Part shown: piece by piece, positions 20,814 through 29,622 of the stretch
Layout of the letters: every line of letters starts with the position of its first letter
Numbering within the stretch: the first letter of the stretch is position 1
Assembly: GCF_013314895.1 (NCBI RefSeq)
Contig: NZ_JABTYE010000007.1
Coordinates: 124,001 to 188,000 of the forward strand
Length of the DNA: 64,000 nt
Source of the DNA: Cupriavidus gilardii
GTDB taxonomy: Bacteria > Pseudomonadota > Gammaproteobacteria > Burkholderiales > Burkholderiaceae
Reading direction: 5' to 3'
Position numbers and translations under genes: made by a program
The notes under the pieces: generated by a model
Told to the model about the DNA's origin: nothing
Seen by the model: only the letters and a program-made list of their open reading frames with translations
Database searches by the model: none

Positions 20814-21836
20814 TCACTCCGGCTGGATATTGGCGGCGCGGATGATGCGCCCCCACTTGGCCGATTCCTGCTGCTGGAAGGTCGCCAGTTCGGCCGGCGT
20901 GCTGGTGAAGACCTCGGTGCCGGTGCTGCGATAGAAGTTGCTCGCGGTCTGGCTGCGCGCTGCCTTGACCAGCAGGTCGTTCAGCTTGGCCACCACCGGC
21001 TGCGGCGTGCCCGCGGGCGTGTACGCCGCGAACCAGTAGCTCATCTCGTAGCCCTTGACGCCGGCCTCGTCGATGGTCGGCACATCGGGCGCCAGCGGCG
21101 AACGGGTCTTGCCCGACACGCCCAGCGCACGCAGCTTGCCGCTCTTGACCTGAGGCAGGCCGGTGGCGGTATCGGTGATCATCATCTGGATCTGGTTGCC
21201 AAGCAGGTCCGTGACCGCCAGCGGATTGCTCTTGTACGGCACGTGCAGCAGCTGGACCTGCGCCATCTGCTGGAACAGCTCCCCAGCGATGCGCGACGAC
21301 GAGCTGCCGCTGCCGAAGCTCAGCTTGCCGGGCTGCTGCCTGGCCAGCGCGATGAACTCGCCCACCGTCTTCACCGGCAACTGCGGGTTGACCACCATGA
21401 TCTGTCCGCCCTTGCCCAGCGCGGTGATCGGCGTGAAGTCCTTGACCGGATCGTAGGGCAGCTTCTTGAACAGATGCTCGTTGGCCGCGTGCGTGGTGTT
21501 GGTCGTGATCAGCACCGTATAGCCGTCGGGCGCGGCCTTGGCGACGTCGGAGGCCGCGATGAAGCCGTTGGCGCCGGGCTTGTTGTCGACCACCACGGTG
21601 ACCTTGGCATCGGTGGTCATTGCCTGTCCGATCGCGCGGGCCAGCTGATCGGTGGCGCTGCCGGCGGCGAAGGGCACGACGAAACGGACCGGCTTGTCGG
21701 GGAATTCCGCACGCGCCGGTGTGGAAGGCAGCGCGAGCGCGGTGAAGGCCGTCAGTGCGGCCAGCGCCGGGAGCAGCGTCCTCAGGCGCGGCATCGGCTG
21801 CGTTCGCATGGCGGCAGGCAGAAAGCGGGATGGCAT
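20814..21836 (-). CDS. Bug/TctC-family periplasmic binding protein
   Basis: A 340-residue Bug protein with a long signal region (cut near residue 43, PARA|EFPDKPVR). The fold markers are 'FPDKPVRFVVPFAAGSATDQ', 'VVDNKPGANGFIAASDVAKA', 'PDGYTVLI' and 'VPYKSNPLAVTDLLGNQIQM'. It is the last gene of an operon with two AtuA-family genes, so its ligand is probably the substrate of that pathway. No TctA/TctB membrane partners are nearby, which is normal for orphan Bug proteins. Confidence 0.93.
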   Translation of the reverse strand: MPSRFLPAAMRTQPMPRLRTLLPALAALTAFTALALPSTPARAEFPDKPVRFVVPFAAGSATDQLARAIGQAMTTDAKVTVVVDNKPGANGFIAASDVAKAAPDGYTVLITTNTTHAANEHLFKKLPYDPVKDFTPITALGKGGQIMVVNPQLPVKTVGEFIALARQQPGKLSFGSGSSSSRIAGELFQQMAQVQLLHVPYKSNPLAVTDLLGNQIQMMITDTATGLPQVKSGKLRALGVSGKTRSPLAPDVPTIDEAGVKGYEMSYWFAAYTPAGTPQPVVAKLNDLLVKAARSQTASNFYRSTGTEVFTSTPAELATFQQQESAKWGRIIRAANIQPE

Positions 21837-21895
21837 GGTTGGGTCTCCTCTGGGTGTTTTATCAGGTCGGGATGGGCCGATGCGTAGGCACCGCG

Positions 21896-22243
21896 TCAGC
21901 CGCCCGCACGCAGGCGCGGCGGCAACGGAATCTCCAGCTGCAACAGCAGGAACGACAGCGCCTTGCCATGCGCGTCGAGATTGAGCGCATCGTTGACGCC
22001 ACCATCGAGCACGCCGTCGAGCACGAAGTTCATTGCATGCAGGCTCGGCACGACGTAGCGCGTCACCGTGGCGGGACGGCGATGGCGGAACAACTCCCGC
22101 ACCGCGTCCTCGGTGACGTACTGCAGCAGATGCGGGAAATCGCGCTCGTCGTAGGCGATCACGCTGATGTTCGAGCGGTCGCCCTTGTCGCCGGTGCGGG
22201 CGTGGGCCAGACGATAAAGCGCAATGGTGTCGGGCATCGTCAT
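21896..22243 (-). CDS. AtuA-related small protein (ferredoxin-fold-like domain)
   Basis: A 115-residue protein matching the C-terminal module that in many species is fused to AtuA. It shows 'LYRLAHARTGDKGDRSNISVIAYDE' early and 'VPSLHAMNFVLDGVLDGG' later, then 'LNLDAHGKALSFLLLQLEI'. Start ATG 22243 lies two bases past the stop of the larger AtuA gene, so the pair is coupled and probably forms one enzyme. The exact chemistry of the family is unknown; AtuA is needed for acyclic terpene use in Pseudomonas. Confidence 0.85.
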   Translation of the reverse strand: MTMPDTIALYRLAHARTGDKGDRSNISVIAYDERDFPHLLQYVTEDAVRELFRHRRPATVTRYVVPSLHAMNFVLDGVLDGGVNDALNLDAHGKALSFLLLQLEIPLPPRLRAGG

Positions 22244-22245
22244 GT

Positions 22246-23610
22246 TCAGCCTTCGATCATGGTGTGGCGCGGCGACACCGCATCGCGCGGCACCAGGCAC
22301 GACATCGCGTTCAGCCGCGGCCGCAGCGCCGTGCGTACGCCGCCGCCGCCGGCGGGGCCGCAACAGTACAGCGCATTGACCTCGCGCAGCAGCGCCTCGG
22401 CCACGGCCTTGTCCTCGTGCGCCAGCGCGGCACGCAGCCGCACGTCCTGGCTCCGCGCCTCGTGCGGTTGCGGCGCGGCGAGCCATGCTCCACCATCGTC
22501 GGCCAGCACGCTGAGCACGCCGATCAGGTCAAGCCGCACGGGGACCTCGTGGCCCAGCATCGCCATCCGCTTGCGCACGATGTCGCCAGCGAGCCTGGCG
22601 CGCGCCGCGGCGTTCGGTCCGGCGTAGGAGATCTCGCCTTCCGCGATCCAGCCGCCCTCGTGAAACAGATTGGCCTTCAGTTGCTCCGGCCGCGCATGGC
22701 CTCGGATATTGCGCACCGCGACCCGGTCCGGGCCGAGCTGCTCGACCGTGACCGCGCCGATGTCGGCGATCACATCGGGCGTCAGATAGGCGGCGGGGTC
22801 GTGCACTTCGTACAGCAGCTGTTCCTTGACGGTACGCAGATCGACGCAGCCGCCGGTGCCGGCCGCTTTGCCGATTTCGATGCCGCCATTGTTGTCGAGG
22901 CGCACGATCGGATAGCCCAGCGCATGCACGTCGGGAACGTCCTTGATGCCGGGGTCCGCAAAGTAGCCGCCGGTCACCTGCGCTCCGCATTCGAGCAGAT
23001 GGCCCGCCATGGTCGCGCATGCGATGCGGTCCCAGTCCTGCCAGGACCAGCCGAAATGCGCCATCGCCGGACCGACCGCGAGCGCCGGGTCGGCGACGCG
23101 GCCGCATACCACCACCTGGGCGCCGGCGGCCAGCGCATCGGCAATGCCCTGCGCGCCGATATAGGCGTTGGCACAGACGAAGCGGCGCTCGGGAAACGCC
23201 TCGCCCAGGATGCCGGACAGCAATGCGCGCCCGGCGTCGCCGGAGAGATCGTCGCCCTCGACCACGGCAACGCGGGGCCTGGGCAGTCCCAGTTCTGCCG
23301 CCAGCGCCTGAACACGCCGCCCGGCACCGTGGGGATTGGCCGCGCCGAAATTGCCGATGATCGGAATGCCGTGTGCCAGGCACTGGCCCAGCACCGGGGT
23401 CAGCAGCGCATCAAGCAGCGGCTCGTAGCCGCGCTCTGCGTCGGCGCGTCGGGCCAGATGGGCCAGCGCCAGCGTACGCTCGGCCAGCGTTTCGAAGATC
23501 AGCGCGGAGGGCCCGCCGTCGGCGATCAGCGTGCGCACCACGGGCAGCGCGGCGTCGATGCGATCGCCGGAAAAGCCGGCACCGGAGCCGATCGAGAGCG
23601 GAGAAACCAT
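22246..23610 (-). CDS. AtuA-family acyl-CoA/terpene utilisation protein (DUF1446)
   Basis: A 454-residue AtuA homologue. Conserved segments include 'IGSGAGFSGDRIDAALPVV' at the start, 'LIFETLAERTLALA', 'NFGAANPHGA', 'QVVVCGRVADPALAVGPAMA' and 'GGCVDLRTVKEQLLYEVHDP'. It is the first gene of the three-gene unit with the small AtuA-related protein and a Bug binding protein, divergent from a LysR gene. Families of this kind sit in catabolic operons for branched or isoprenoid acids; the substrate here is not known. Confidence 0.88.
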   Translation of the reverse strand: MVSPLSIGSGAGFSGDRIDAALPVVRTLIADGGPSALIFETLAERTLALAHLARRADAERGYEPLLDALLTPVLGQCLAHGIPIIGNFGAANPHGAGRRVQALAAELGLPRPRVAVVEGDDLSGDAGRALLSGILGEAFPERRFVCANAYIGAQGIADALAAGAQVVVCGRVADPALAVGPAMAHFGWSWQDWDRIACATMAGHLLECGAQVTGGYFADPGIKDVPDVHALGYPIVRLDNNGGIEIGKAAGTGGCVDLRTVKEQLLYEVHDPAAYLTPDVIADIGAVTVEQLGPDRVAVRNIRGHARPEQLKANLFHEGGWIAEGEISYAGPNAAARARLAGDIVRKRMAMLGHEVPVRLDLIGVLSVLADDGGAWLAAPQPHEARSQDVRLRAALAHEDKAVAEALLREVNALYCCGPAGGGGVRTALRPRLNAMSCLVPRDAVSPRHTMIEG

Positions 23611-23710
23611 GGCAGGTGCGATATCAGCAGGACGTCAGTCGGAACAAGGGACGGCGCAACTACGCAGCCGATCTCGGCATTCTAGGCACGACGGCCAATT
23701 CGGAAAAACG

Positions 23711-23727
23711 GATTATTTCGATTAATC
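23711..23727. promoter_or_regulatory. candidate LysR-type operator (GATTA-N7-TAATC)
   Basis: The dyad gatta-N7-taatc lies in the 156-base gap between the divergent AtuA operon and the LysR gene, 40 bases before the LysR start. Size and position suit an LTTR recognition site. Confidence 0.45.
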
Positions 23728-23766
23728 TAGCGATGTACTGGATAAATTCGCCATCCATCCCTCCCC

Positions 23767-24693
23767 ATGAACCTCTCCGTCAAGCATCTGCGTGCCTTCG
23801 TCGCACTGGCCCAGCAGCGCAATTTCACGCGTGCGGCGCAGGCCTGCCATCTGTCGCAGTCGGCATTCAGCGCGCTGATCCGCACGCTGGAAGAGCAGGC
23901 GGGCGCCCGGCTGTTCGAGCGCACCACGCGGTTTGTCGAACTCAGCGCGGAGGGTCGCCGCTTCGAGGAGGTGGCCGAGCGGCTGCTGGCCGATTTCGAG
24001 GACGCCTTCGCCGACCTGCGCGACCATGCCGAGCGCCGCAAGGGACGGGTCGCGATCGCCGCGCTGCCGTCGATCGCTGCCGGCGATCTGCCGCCGGTAC
24101 TGGCCGCCTTCCGCGAGCGCTACCCGGGCATCGCGCTCGCACTGCACGACGTGCTGGCCGACGGTTGCATCGATCTGGTCAGGCGCGGCCGCGTCGATTT
24201 CGCGCTGGCGCCGGCGCCCGGTCAGGATGCGGATCTGAAGATCGAGCCGCTGGTGGCGGACTCCTTTCACGTGGTCTGCCCGGCCGATCATCCGCTGGCC
24301 ACGCGCCGCAGCATCGCGCCGTCCGCGCTCGCCGGCCTGCCCTTCATCCATCTGTCGCGGACCAGCAGCGTGCGCCAGCATCTGGATGCCGCGCTGCATC
24401 CGACGCGGCTCAATGGCGTGATGGAGGTGGAGCATCTGGCCACGGTGGCCGGGCTCGTGGCGGCTGGACTGGGCGTCACGGTGGTGCCGTCGCTGGCGCT
24501 GTTCCAGTTCCAGTTGCCAAACCTGGCGATCCGCCCGCTGCGGCTCGAATCGCTGGTACGCGATATCTGCCTGGTCCGGCTGCGCGACCGCGGCGACTCA
24601 GCCGCGGCCAGCGCGATGCTCGATTACGTCTATGCCCACTTCCGCAAGCGGCGCGGCACGCAGGATACCGAGCGGCGGTCGCGTCAGAAGTGA
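23767..24693 (+). CDS. LysR-family transcriptional regulator (AtuA-operon regulator)
   Basis: A 308-residue LTTR. Its N-terminus MNLSVKHLRAFVALAQQRNF and 'AAQACHLSQSAFSALIRTLE' form the DNA-binding domain; the effector domain follows from about residue 90. It is divergent from the AtuA-Bug operon, with a palindrome in between, so it most likely controls that operon. Its 3' end overlaps the convergent SDR gene by 10 bases. Confidence 0.93.
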   Translation: MNLSVKHLRAFVALAQQRNFTRAAQACHLSQSAFSALIRTLEEQAGARLFERTTRFVELSAEGRRFEEVAERLLADFEDAFADLRDHAERRKGRVAIAALPSIAAGDLPPVLAAFRERYPGIALALHDVLADGCIDLVRRGRVDFALAPAPGQDADLKIEPLVADSFHVVCPADHPLATRRSIAPSALAGLPFIHLSRTSSVRQHLDAALHPTRLNGVMEVEHLATVAGLVAAGLGVTVVPSLALFQFQLPNLAIRPLRLESLVRDICLVRLRDRGDSAAASAMLDYVYAHFRKRRGTQDTERRSRQK

Positions 24694-25454
24694 GCGAGAT
24701 AGCCGCCGTCGACGGCCAGCACGTGGCCGGTGACATAGGACGCCGCCGGCGATGCCAGAAACACCGCGGCGCCTGCGATTTCGTCCGGCTGCCCCCAGCG
24801 GCCCAGCGAAGTGCGGCGCTGCAGCCAGTCCTTGACGCCCGCATCGCCGACCATTGGCTGGTTCGGCTCGGTGGCGAAGAACCCCGGCGCAATCGCGTTG
24901 ACGGTGACCCCATCGCGCCCCAGATCCGCCGATAGCGAACGCGTCAGCGCATCGAGCGCACCCTTGGTGGCGGGGTACAGCACGTCGTCGCCGCGGGCGA
25001 CCTGCCCCGCGATCGAACTGACATTGATGATGCGGCCATAGCCACCGCGGCGCATGCGCGTCGCCGCATGCCGGCACAGGTTGTACGGCGCGACCAGATT
25101 GGTCTCCATCATCGCGCGCAGGTCGCCGGTATCGAGTTCGGCCATGGTCTGCCGATTGCGCGCGCCGGCGTTGTTCACCAGGATGTCGAGCCGGCCGTAT
25201 TGCGTGTCGATGCTATCGAACGCCTTGGCTACCGCGGCCTCGTCGGTAATGTCGAGCACCAGAGGATGCGCGCGCTCACCAAGCGCGGCCACGGCCTGCT
25301 CGACACGCTGCGAATTGCGCGCGGCCACCAGCACGGTGGCGCCGGCGTCGATCAAACCTCTGGCAATGGCGATGCCAAGACCCTGCGCGCCGCCGGTGAC
25401 GAGCGCCACGCGGCCGGTCAGGGAGAAGGGATGGGAGGAGGGATGCGCGGACAT
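24684..25454 (-). CDS. short-chain dehydrogenase/reductase
   Basis: A 256-residue NAD(P)-dependent oxidoreductase of the classical SDR type. Cofactor motif TGGAQGLG is at 20-27 and NNAG at 94-97; catalytic Ser147, Tyr160 and Lys164 (YPATK) are present. The closing 'ASYVTGHVLAVDGGYLAHF' is typical of gluconate 5-dehydrogenase-like members, but substrate is unassigned. I start at ATG 25454; the longer frame upstream has no SDR content. Confidence 0.9.
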   Translation of the reverse strand: MSAHPSSHPFSLTGRVALVTGGAQGLGIAIARGLIDAGATVLVAARNSQRVEQAVAALGERAHPLVLDITDEAAVAKAFDSIDTQYGRLDILVNNAGARNRQTMAELDTGDLRAMMETNLVAPYNLCRHAATRMRRGGYGRIINVSSIAGQVARGDDVLYPATKGALDALTRSLSADLGRDGVTVNAIAPGFFATEPNQPMVGDAGVKDWLQRRTSLGRWGQPDEIAGAAVFLASPAASYVTGHVLAVDGGYLAHF

Positions 25455-25554
25455 GCGAGGAAATATACCGCACGGGCAGACCTGAGCACCACGCCGTGAG
25501 ACGACCCGCCACGACAGCACAAGACACGGCCACGTTGCGCACACTGACAACAAA

Positions 25555-25585
25555 TGAAAAAACCCGCACATGGCGGGTTCTTTCG
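25555..25585. terminator. orphan bidirectional hairpin
   Basis: A run of A, the stem aacccgc/gcgggtt (25561-25567 with 25573-25579), then cttt. It looks like a two-way terminator, but no gene ends here. It may be a leftover of a lost gene next to the Abi-like remnant. Confidence 0.6.
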
Positions 25586-25664
25586 GCACTATCGTCTGTC
25601 CTCGGGGGGAGGCTTGCGCCCGCAAGTCCCGCGGCTAGTGGCCGAAATATATAGCGTTCGAAGA

Positions 25665-26093
25665 ATGGCGTCAATTCAGGACAGAATCACGATCGAAGCG
25701 GTCAAGGCGGCGTTGTCGCCGGCCCGGATAGGGAGCTACGAGATGGCGGCAGGTGTGGTCACTGACGATGACCCTGCAGCCCTGGTCTGGGCGCCTCACC
25801 TCAAGCGGGTACTCCCAGGCTTGCCAACGGAAGGCACCACCGCGCAACGACGACATGCGATCTACGGCGACCTCGAGCAAGTCCGAAAGCTGCGGAATCG
25901 GATCGCGCACCATGAACCGATCTTCGGCCGTTCGCTGGGCGACGACTATCGAAGGATTCGGAATCTCGTGGCCTATCGATGTGCCATCACGGCCAAATGG
26001 CTCCATCGGAATCAGACTGCCACCAAACTGATTCAATGCAAGCCATATTGCGCGCCCGTGGCGCTTCAAAGCGAAGACCGTACGCTACGGTAA
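25665..26093 (+). pseudogene. Abi-like (Abi_2 family) remnant with an apparent internal deletion
   Basis: A 142-residue open frame. Residues 8-40 resemble the N-terminal helix region of Abi_2-type abortive-infection proteins, and residues 45-100 carry the family's C-terminal hallmark LRNRIAHHEPIF (76-87) preceded by 'WAPHLKRVLPGLP'. Family members are usually around 200 residues or more; the middle part seems missing while the frame is kept. Base composition is less GC-rich than the neighbours, suggesting acquisition by transfer. It could still make a small protein, but the expected fold would be incomplete. Confidence 0.55.
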
Positions 26094-26168
26094 CGGATAG
26101 AAAAATACGGCAGTGCGAGACGGTAGGGCGATGGGTCGCGATGCGTACCGAAGCCACGCGTGTTCACT

Positions 26169-27083
26169 TCATCCGCTGCCTGCTTCTTCCAGCATCCAGC
26201 TGCGAAACGCCACCACGCGTGGATCGTCGCTGGCGCTCTCCGGATAGACGAGGTGATACGCATAGTCCTGCGCCACGCTGACGTCGATGTCGAACAGCCT
26301 GACCAGACGGCCAGCCGCAAGGTCGTTGGCGATCATCGGCAGTTCGACCAGGCCGACCGCGCCGCTGTCCAGCACGGCCTGCACGACGTGCGTGGAATCG
26401 GCGAAGGCCATGCAGCGACTGCCGTCGAAGTTCTCGATGCCGGCGGCCGCCATCCACATCGGCCAATCCGGCCAGACAATGCCTTCGGTCCGGCAATCGA
26501 CATGGCAAAGCGTGTGGTGCAGCAGATCGCGCGGCTCGCGCAGCGGCGGACCGGACTGGAGCAGGCGAGGACTGCAGACCGGCACCACCACCGTGCCGAA
26601 CAGACGGTCGGCGCGAGCGCCGTCGTACTGGCCGGCGCCGAAGCGGATGGCGACGTCGATATCGTCGGCTTCGAAATCGCGGACCTGCTCGCTGATGTCG
26701 AAGGTCAGTTCCAGGCCGGGATTGGCAGCGCGAAATTGTGGGAGTCGAGGCAGCAGCCAGTTGGTCGCGAATCTCGCCTCGAGCGATACACGCAGATGGG
26801 CAGCGCCGCGCGCCATGCGTCGGGCGCGCGCGGTGGCGCGGCGCAGCGTGTCCAGCGCCTCGGCGGCGGCCTCGTAAAGGACCGCGCCGGCGGGCGTCAA
26901 CCGGATGCTGCGGCTGGTGCGCGTGAACAGCGCCAGGCCGAGCTGGTCTTCGATTTCCTTGATCTGGTAGCTGACCGCCGCAGGCGTGAGGCCGACCTCG
27001 TCGGCCGCGCGCGTGAAATTCAAATGCCGCGCGGCCGCTTCAAAGGTCCGGAGGGCGCGCGTGCCCGGCAGCATGCGATTCAT
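26169..27083 (-). CDS. LysR-family regulator, GcvA-like
   Basis: A 304-residue LTTR of the GcvA subgroup, judged from 'LPGTRALRTFEAAARHLNFT' with 'EVGLTPAAVSYQIKEIEDQL' and the effector-domain segments 'VAIRFGAGQYDG', 'LHHTLCHVDCR' and 'WPDWPMWMAAAG'. No obvious target gene lies on the divergent side within 180 bases except the small stress-type membrane gene, which is transcribed in the same direction, so its target is unclear. Confidence 0.92.
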   Translation of the reverse strand: MNRMLPGTRALRTFEAAARHLNFTRAADEVGLTPAAVSYQIKEIEDQLGLALFTRTSRSIRLTPAGAVLYEAAAEALDTLRRATARARRMARGAAHLRVSLEARFATNWLLPRLPQFRAANPGLELTFDISEQVRDFEADDIDVAIRFGAGQYDGARADRLFGTVVVPVCSPRLLQSGPPLREPRDLLHHTLCHVDCRTEGIVWPDWPMWMAAAGIENFDGSRCMAFADSTHVVQAVLDSGAVGLVELPMIANDLAAGRLVRLFDIDVSVAQDYAYHLVYPESASDDPRVVAFRSWMLEEAGSG

Positions 27084-27267
27084 CGATCTTCAAGCGAGAT
27101 GGAATGGTCGCACGGAAACTACCGGTTTCCTGGCGGGGGGTCAATCCACAGGGAGCCGCGCCGAGCCGGCGCGAGAAGAGGGAACGTGGTGCACGGGCAA
27201 CGACGCTCGTGCACCACGTATCGTCAGGCTGTCGAAGCGATGCAGCGCGCCGGAATCAGGGAAACGA

Positions 27268-27780
27268 TCAGGGAAACGCCGGCACCGCCGGGTCCATCCC
27301 CGCGAAGCGGGCTTCCGGATGCGAGCTGCGCAGCAGGGCTTCAATTTCCTCGCAACGGCCGCGCGGCACATCGACGATCAGCAGGATCTTCCCGTCGGCG
27401 ATATCGGCCTCGAAGGGCTTGAGCCGGCTGTTGGGCGCCGAACTGCCGATCATGCTGGAGGCCCAGGCACCGAACACCGCGCCGAGCACGGCCAGCACGC
27501 CAACCAGGCCCCATTGCGGGGTATCGCCGACGATCGGGAACATCGCCACCACCACGCCGGCGACCACGCCCACCGCACCGCCGATCATCAAACCCATTTC
27601 GGCGGCGTGAACGATATCGGAGGTCTGGAACAGATTGGCTTCATGCAGGCCGGTCATGTCCATGCCGTCGCGGGCGACGAAGTGGATGTGCCGGTGTTCG
27701 ACGCGATTGACAAGCAGATCGTCCATGGTGCGCTTCGCGCTGACCACGTCGGGCAATAACCAATAGATGCGTTTGCGCAT
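27268..27780 (-). CDS. DUF1269-like membrane protein
   Basis: A 170-residue protein: a soluble N-terminal part (MRKRIYWLLPDVVSAKRTMD...), two glycine-rich hydrophobic helices at about 62-85 and 90-112 (GLMIGGAVGVVAGVVVAMF; 'GVLAVLGAVFGAWASS'), and a soluble C-terminus 'DGKILLIVDVPRGRCEEIE'. This layout matches small stress-related membrane proteins that monitor or modify envelope properties; the function is not established. Confidence 0.75.
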   Translation of the reverse strand: MRKRIYWLLPDVVSAKRTMDDLLVNRVEHRHIHFVARDGMDMTGLHEANLFQTSDIVHAAEMGLMIGGAVGVVAGVVVAMFPIVGDTPQWGLVGVLAVLGAVFGAWASSMIGSSAPNSRLKPFEADIADGKILLIVDVPRGRCEEIEALLRSSHPEARFAGMDPAVPAFP

Positions 27781-28036
27781 GACGGATTCCTCCGAGCGAG
27801 GTCCCGTCCGTGGGCTGCCGAGGCTGGCAGGTGGCGGCAGATTCCGCCAGCGGGGCGGGTTTTACTTTTGTACGCCACCAGGCTGGGAATCGCAAGCGCG
27901 GCCGAGGAATGCGGTGTACCTGGCCGGCGCCGGGTCACGTAGCCGTCACGCCGGCAGCACGCCGACGTGACGGAGATGACGCCAGGACAAGGCCCGGCCG
28001 AAGCCGGAAACCAGGCCGAAGCCGCAGAACAGGCGC

Positions 28037-29458
28037 TCAGAACGTGATCGGCAGCCGCACGTTGACCTGCAGATCCGGCGTATCGCGCGTCAGCCCTGCA
28101 CCGACCGAGATATTGAGCGTATAGCGGTCGCTGAAGCGGTACGAATAGCCCACCAGCAACGAGCCCTGCGTGATCCGCACCGAGCCGGGCACGGTCTGCC
28201 CGTTCTGCTTGGTCGGCCAGATGATGCTTTGGTCGTAGCCGATGCTGAAGGACGCGCGCTCGTTCAGCGCCAAGCCCATGCCGAAGTTGAAGCCGAAGAT
28301 ATCGCCCGGCTCGATCTTGCCCAGCGGCTCCTTCTGGCCGTTCAGCACGGTCCGGCTGACGTTGTCGCGGCCGAAGTTGTGCAGATAGCTGAAGCTGCCG
28401 AAGAACACCGCCGGATCGGTCGGCAGCAGCCACGTGATGCCCGGCTGGATCGCATGGAACCCGGTGCCGGTCGGCATGCCCAGCGGCAGCCCGGTGCCGG
28501 TGGTATTGCCGATGCAGCGCTGCACGCAGTCGGTCACCACCTCGAACGGGCTCTTGCCGGTGTTGGACTTGTAGCGCAGCCAGCCGACGAAGAACGGCAT
28601 GCGGTCATTGCCGTAATTCAGCTGATAGCGCAGCGTCGCCTCGACATCGCCCAGCCCGCTGCCGCTCGAATTGAAGACGTTGTCCACCGCGGTGCCGGTG
28701 AAGACTTCGCGGCTGATGGTCGAGCCGGAGCTGTGCACCCAGGGGACTTTCGCTTCGATCTCCAGCCGCTTGGTAATGCCGTAGCGGAACGCGACCGAGG
28801 CGACATAAGTCGAGGTCTTGACCTCGCGCACATCGATCAGGCCGATCAGGATCGCCGGAATCACCGTGTAGCCGACCAGCGCGACGCGGTTGTTGGACGA
28901 GTATCCGTACTGGAACGCCGGCTCGACCACCAGCCGGCCGGGTGGCGTCAGCACGCCGGGCTGATCGAAGATCGGCGCGATTTCCGGCGGGCGGGTCTCG
29001 CGCTCCGGCGGCCGCCCGACCGGTTCCTGAACCTGCGCCACCGTGGTGCCGCCATTTGCGCGAGCGGGGGCCGGTGCCGGTGCTTGCGCCTGATTCACCG
29101 GCACGTTGCTCGTATTCGGCAGGCCGGTATTGCCGCTGGCCGCAGCCGGCGCCGTGGCAGCGCCGGTCGCGATATCGCCGCCGGTGACGCCCGGCCCGCG
29201 TTGTCCGCCGCGCTTGTTGGACAGCGCATCGGCGCCGACGATGCTGCGCAGCTCGCGGATCGTGGCCTCTTGCTGGGCCATCGAGCGCTTCATCGCATCG
29301 AGCACCGCCGCCTGTTCGGCGACCTCGCGTTTCAACGCCTCGAGCTTGGCGGCCGTGGGTCCGTCATCGGGCAGATTCTGCGCATGCGCCAATCCCCCCA
29401 GCAAAAGCAAGGTCGAACATCCCGCCTGCCGGATGCCCTGCATCGACCTTTTCCTCAT
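28037..29458 (-). CDS. outer-membrane beta-barrel with N-terminal coiled coil (FapF-like)
   Basis: A 473-residue protein, last gene of the fap-like locus. It has a signal peptide ending AHA|Q, then a coiled coil at about 38-75 (LEALKREVAEQAAVLDAMKR), a Pro/Ala/Gly linker (about 80-170), and a barrel with alternating strands from about 175 that ends in LPITF, the C-terminal Phe needed for outer-membrane insertion. FapF of Pseudomonas, the amyloid exporter, has the same order: signal, coiled coil, disordered linker, 12-stranded barrel, and is also the last gene after a C39 peptidase. A strong GGAGGAG ribosome site supports ATG 29458. Confidence 0.75.
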   Translation of the reverse strand: MRKRSMQGIRQAGCSTLLLLGGLAHAQNLPDDGPTAAKLEALKREVAEQAAVLDAMKRSMAQQEATIRELRSIVGADALSNKRGGQRGPGVTGGDIATGAATAPAAASGNTGLPNTSNVPVNQAQAPAPAPARANGGTTVAQVQEPVGRPPERETRPPEIAPIFDQPGVLTPPGRLVVEPAFQYGYSSNNRVALVGYTVIPAILIGLIDVREVKTSTYVASVAFRYGITKRLEIEAKVPWVHSSGSTISREVFTGTAVDNVFNSSGSGLGDVEATLRYQLNYGNDRMPFFVGWLRYKSNTGKSPFEVVTDCVQRCIGNTTGTGLPLGMPTGTGFHAIQPGITWLLPTDPAVFFGSFSYLHNFGRDNVSRTVLNGQKEPLGKIEPGDIFGFNFGMGLALNERASFSIGYDQSIIWPTKQNGQTVPGSVRITQGSLLVGYSYRFSDRYTLNISVGAGLTRDTPDLQVNVRLPITF

Positions 29459-29560
29459 GGCTCTCCTCCCCCCGGATGGCGGACTGATTCAGGAGTCCGC
29501 GACCTGCTTTGCGTTGTTGCTCTGCACCCCTGTGTGACCGGATGCGACCGTCTGCATCCA

Positions 29561-29610
29561 TTGCTTCCGCGTGCTTCCGTGTGGTTCCGTGTGGTTCCGT
29601 GTGGTCCCGT
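29561..29610. repeat. 10-bp tandem repeat (five units) between fap-like genes
   Basis: Five consecutive 10-base units (ttgcttccgc, gtgcttccgt, gtggttccgt twice, gtggtcccgt) fill the gap just after the stop of the 292-residue gene and 100 bases before the barrel gene. Copy-number change here could alter spacing or a transcript structure without touching coding sequence. Confidence 0.9.
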
Positions 29611-29622
29611 ATGCGTCTGGCT

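Noticed and set aside
29561-29610. Possible CRISPR-like array
   Set aside because: The 10-base units are contiguous with no spacers, and no cas genes are present.
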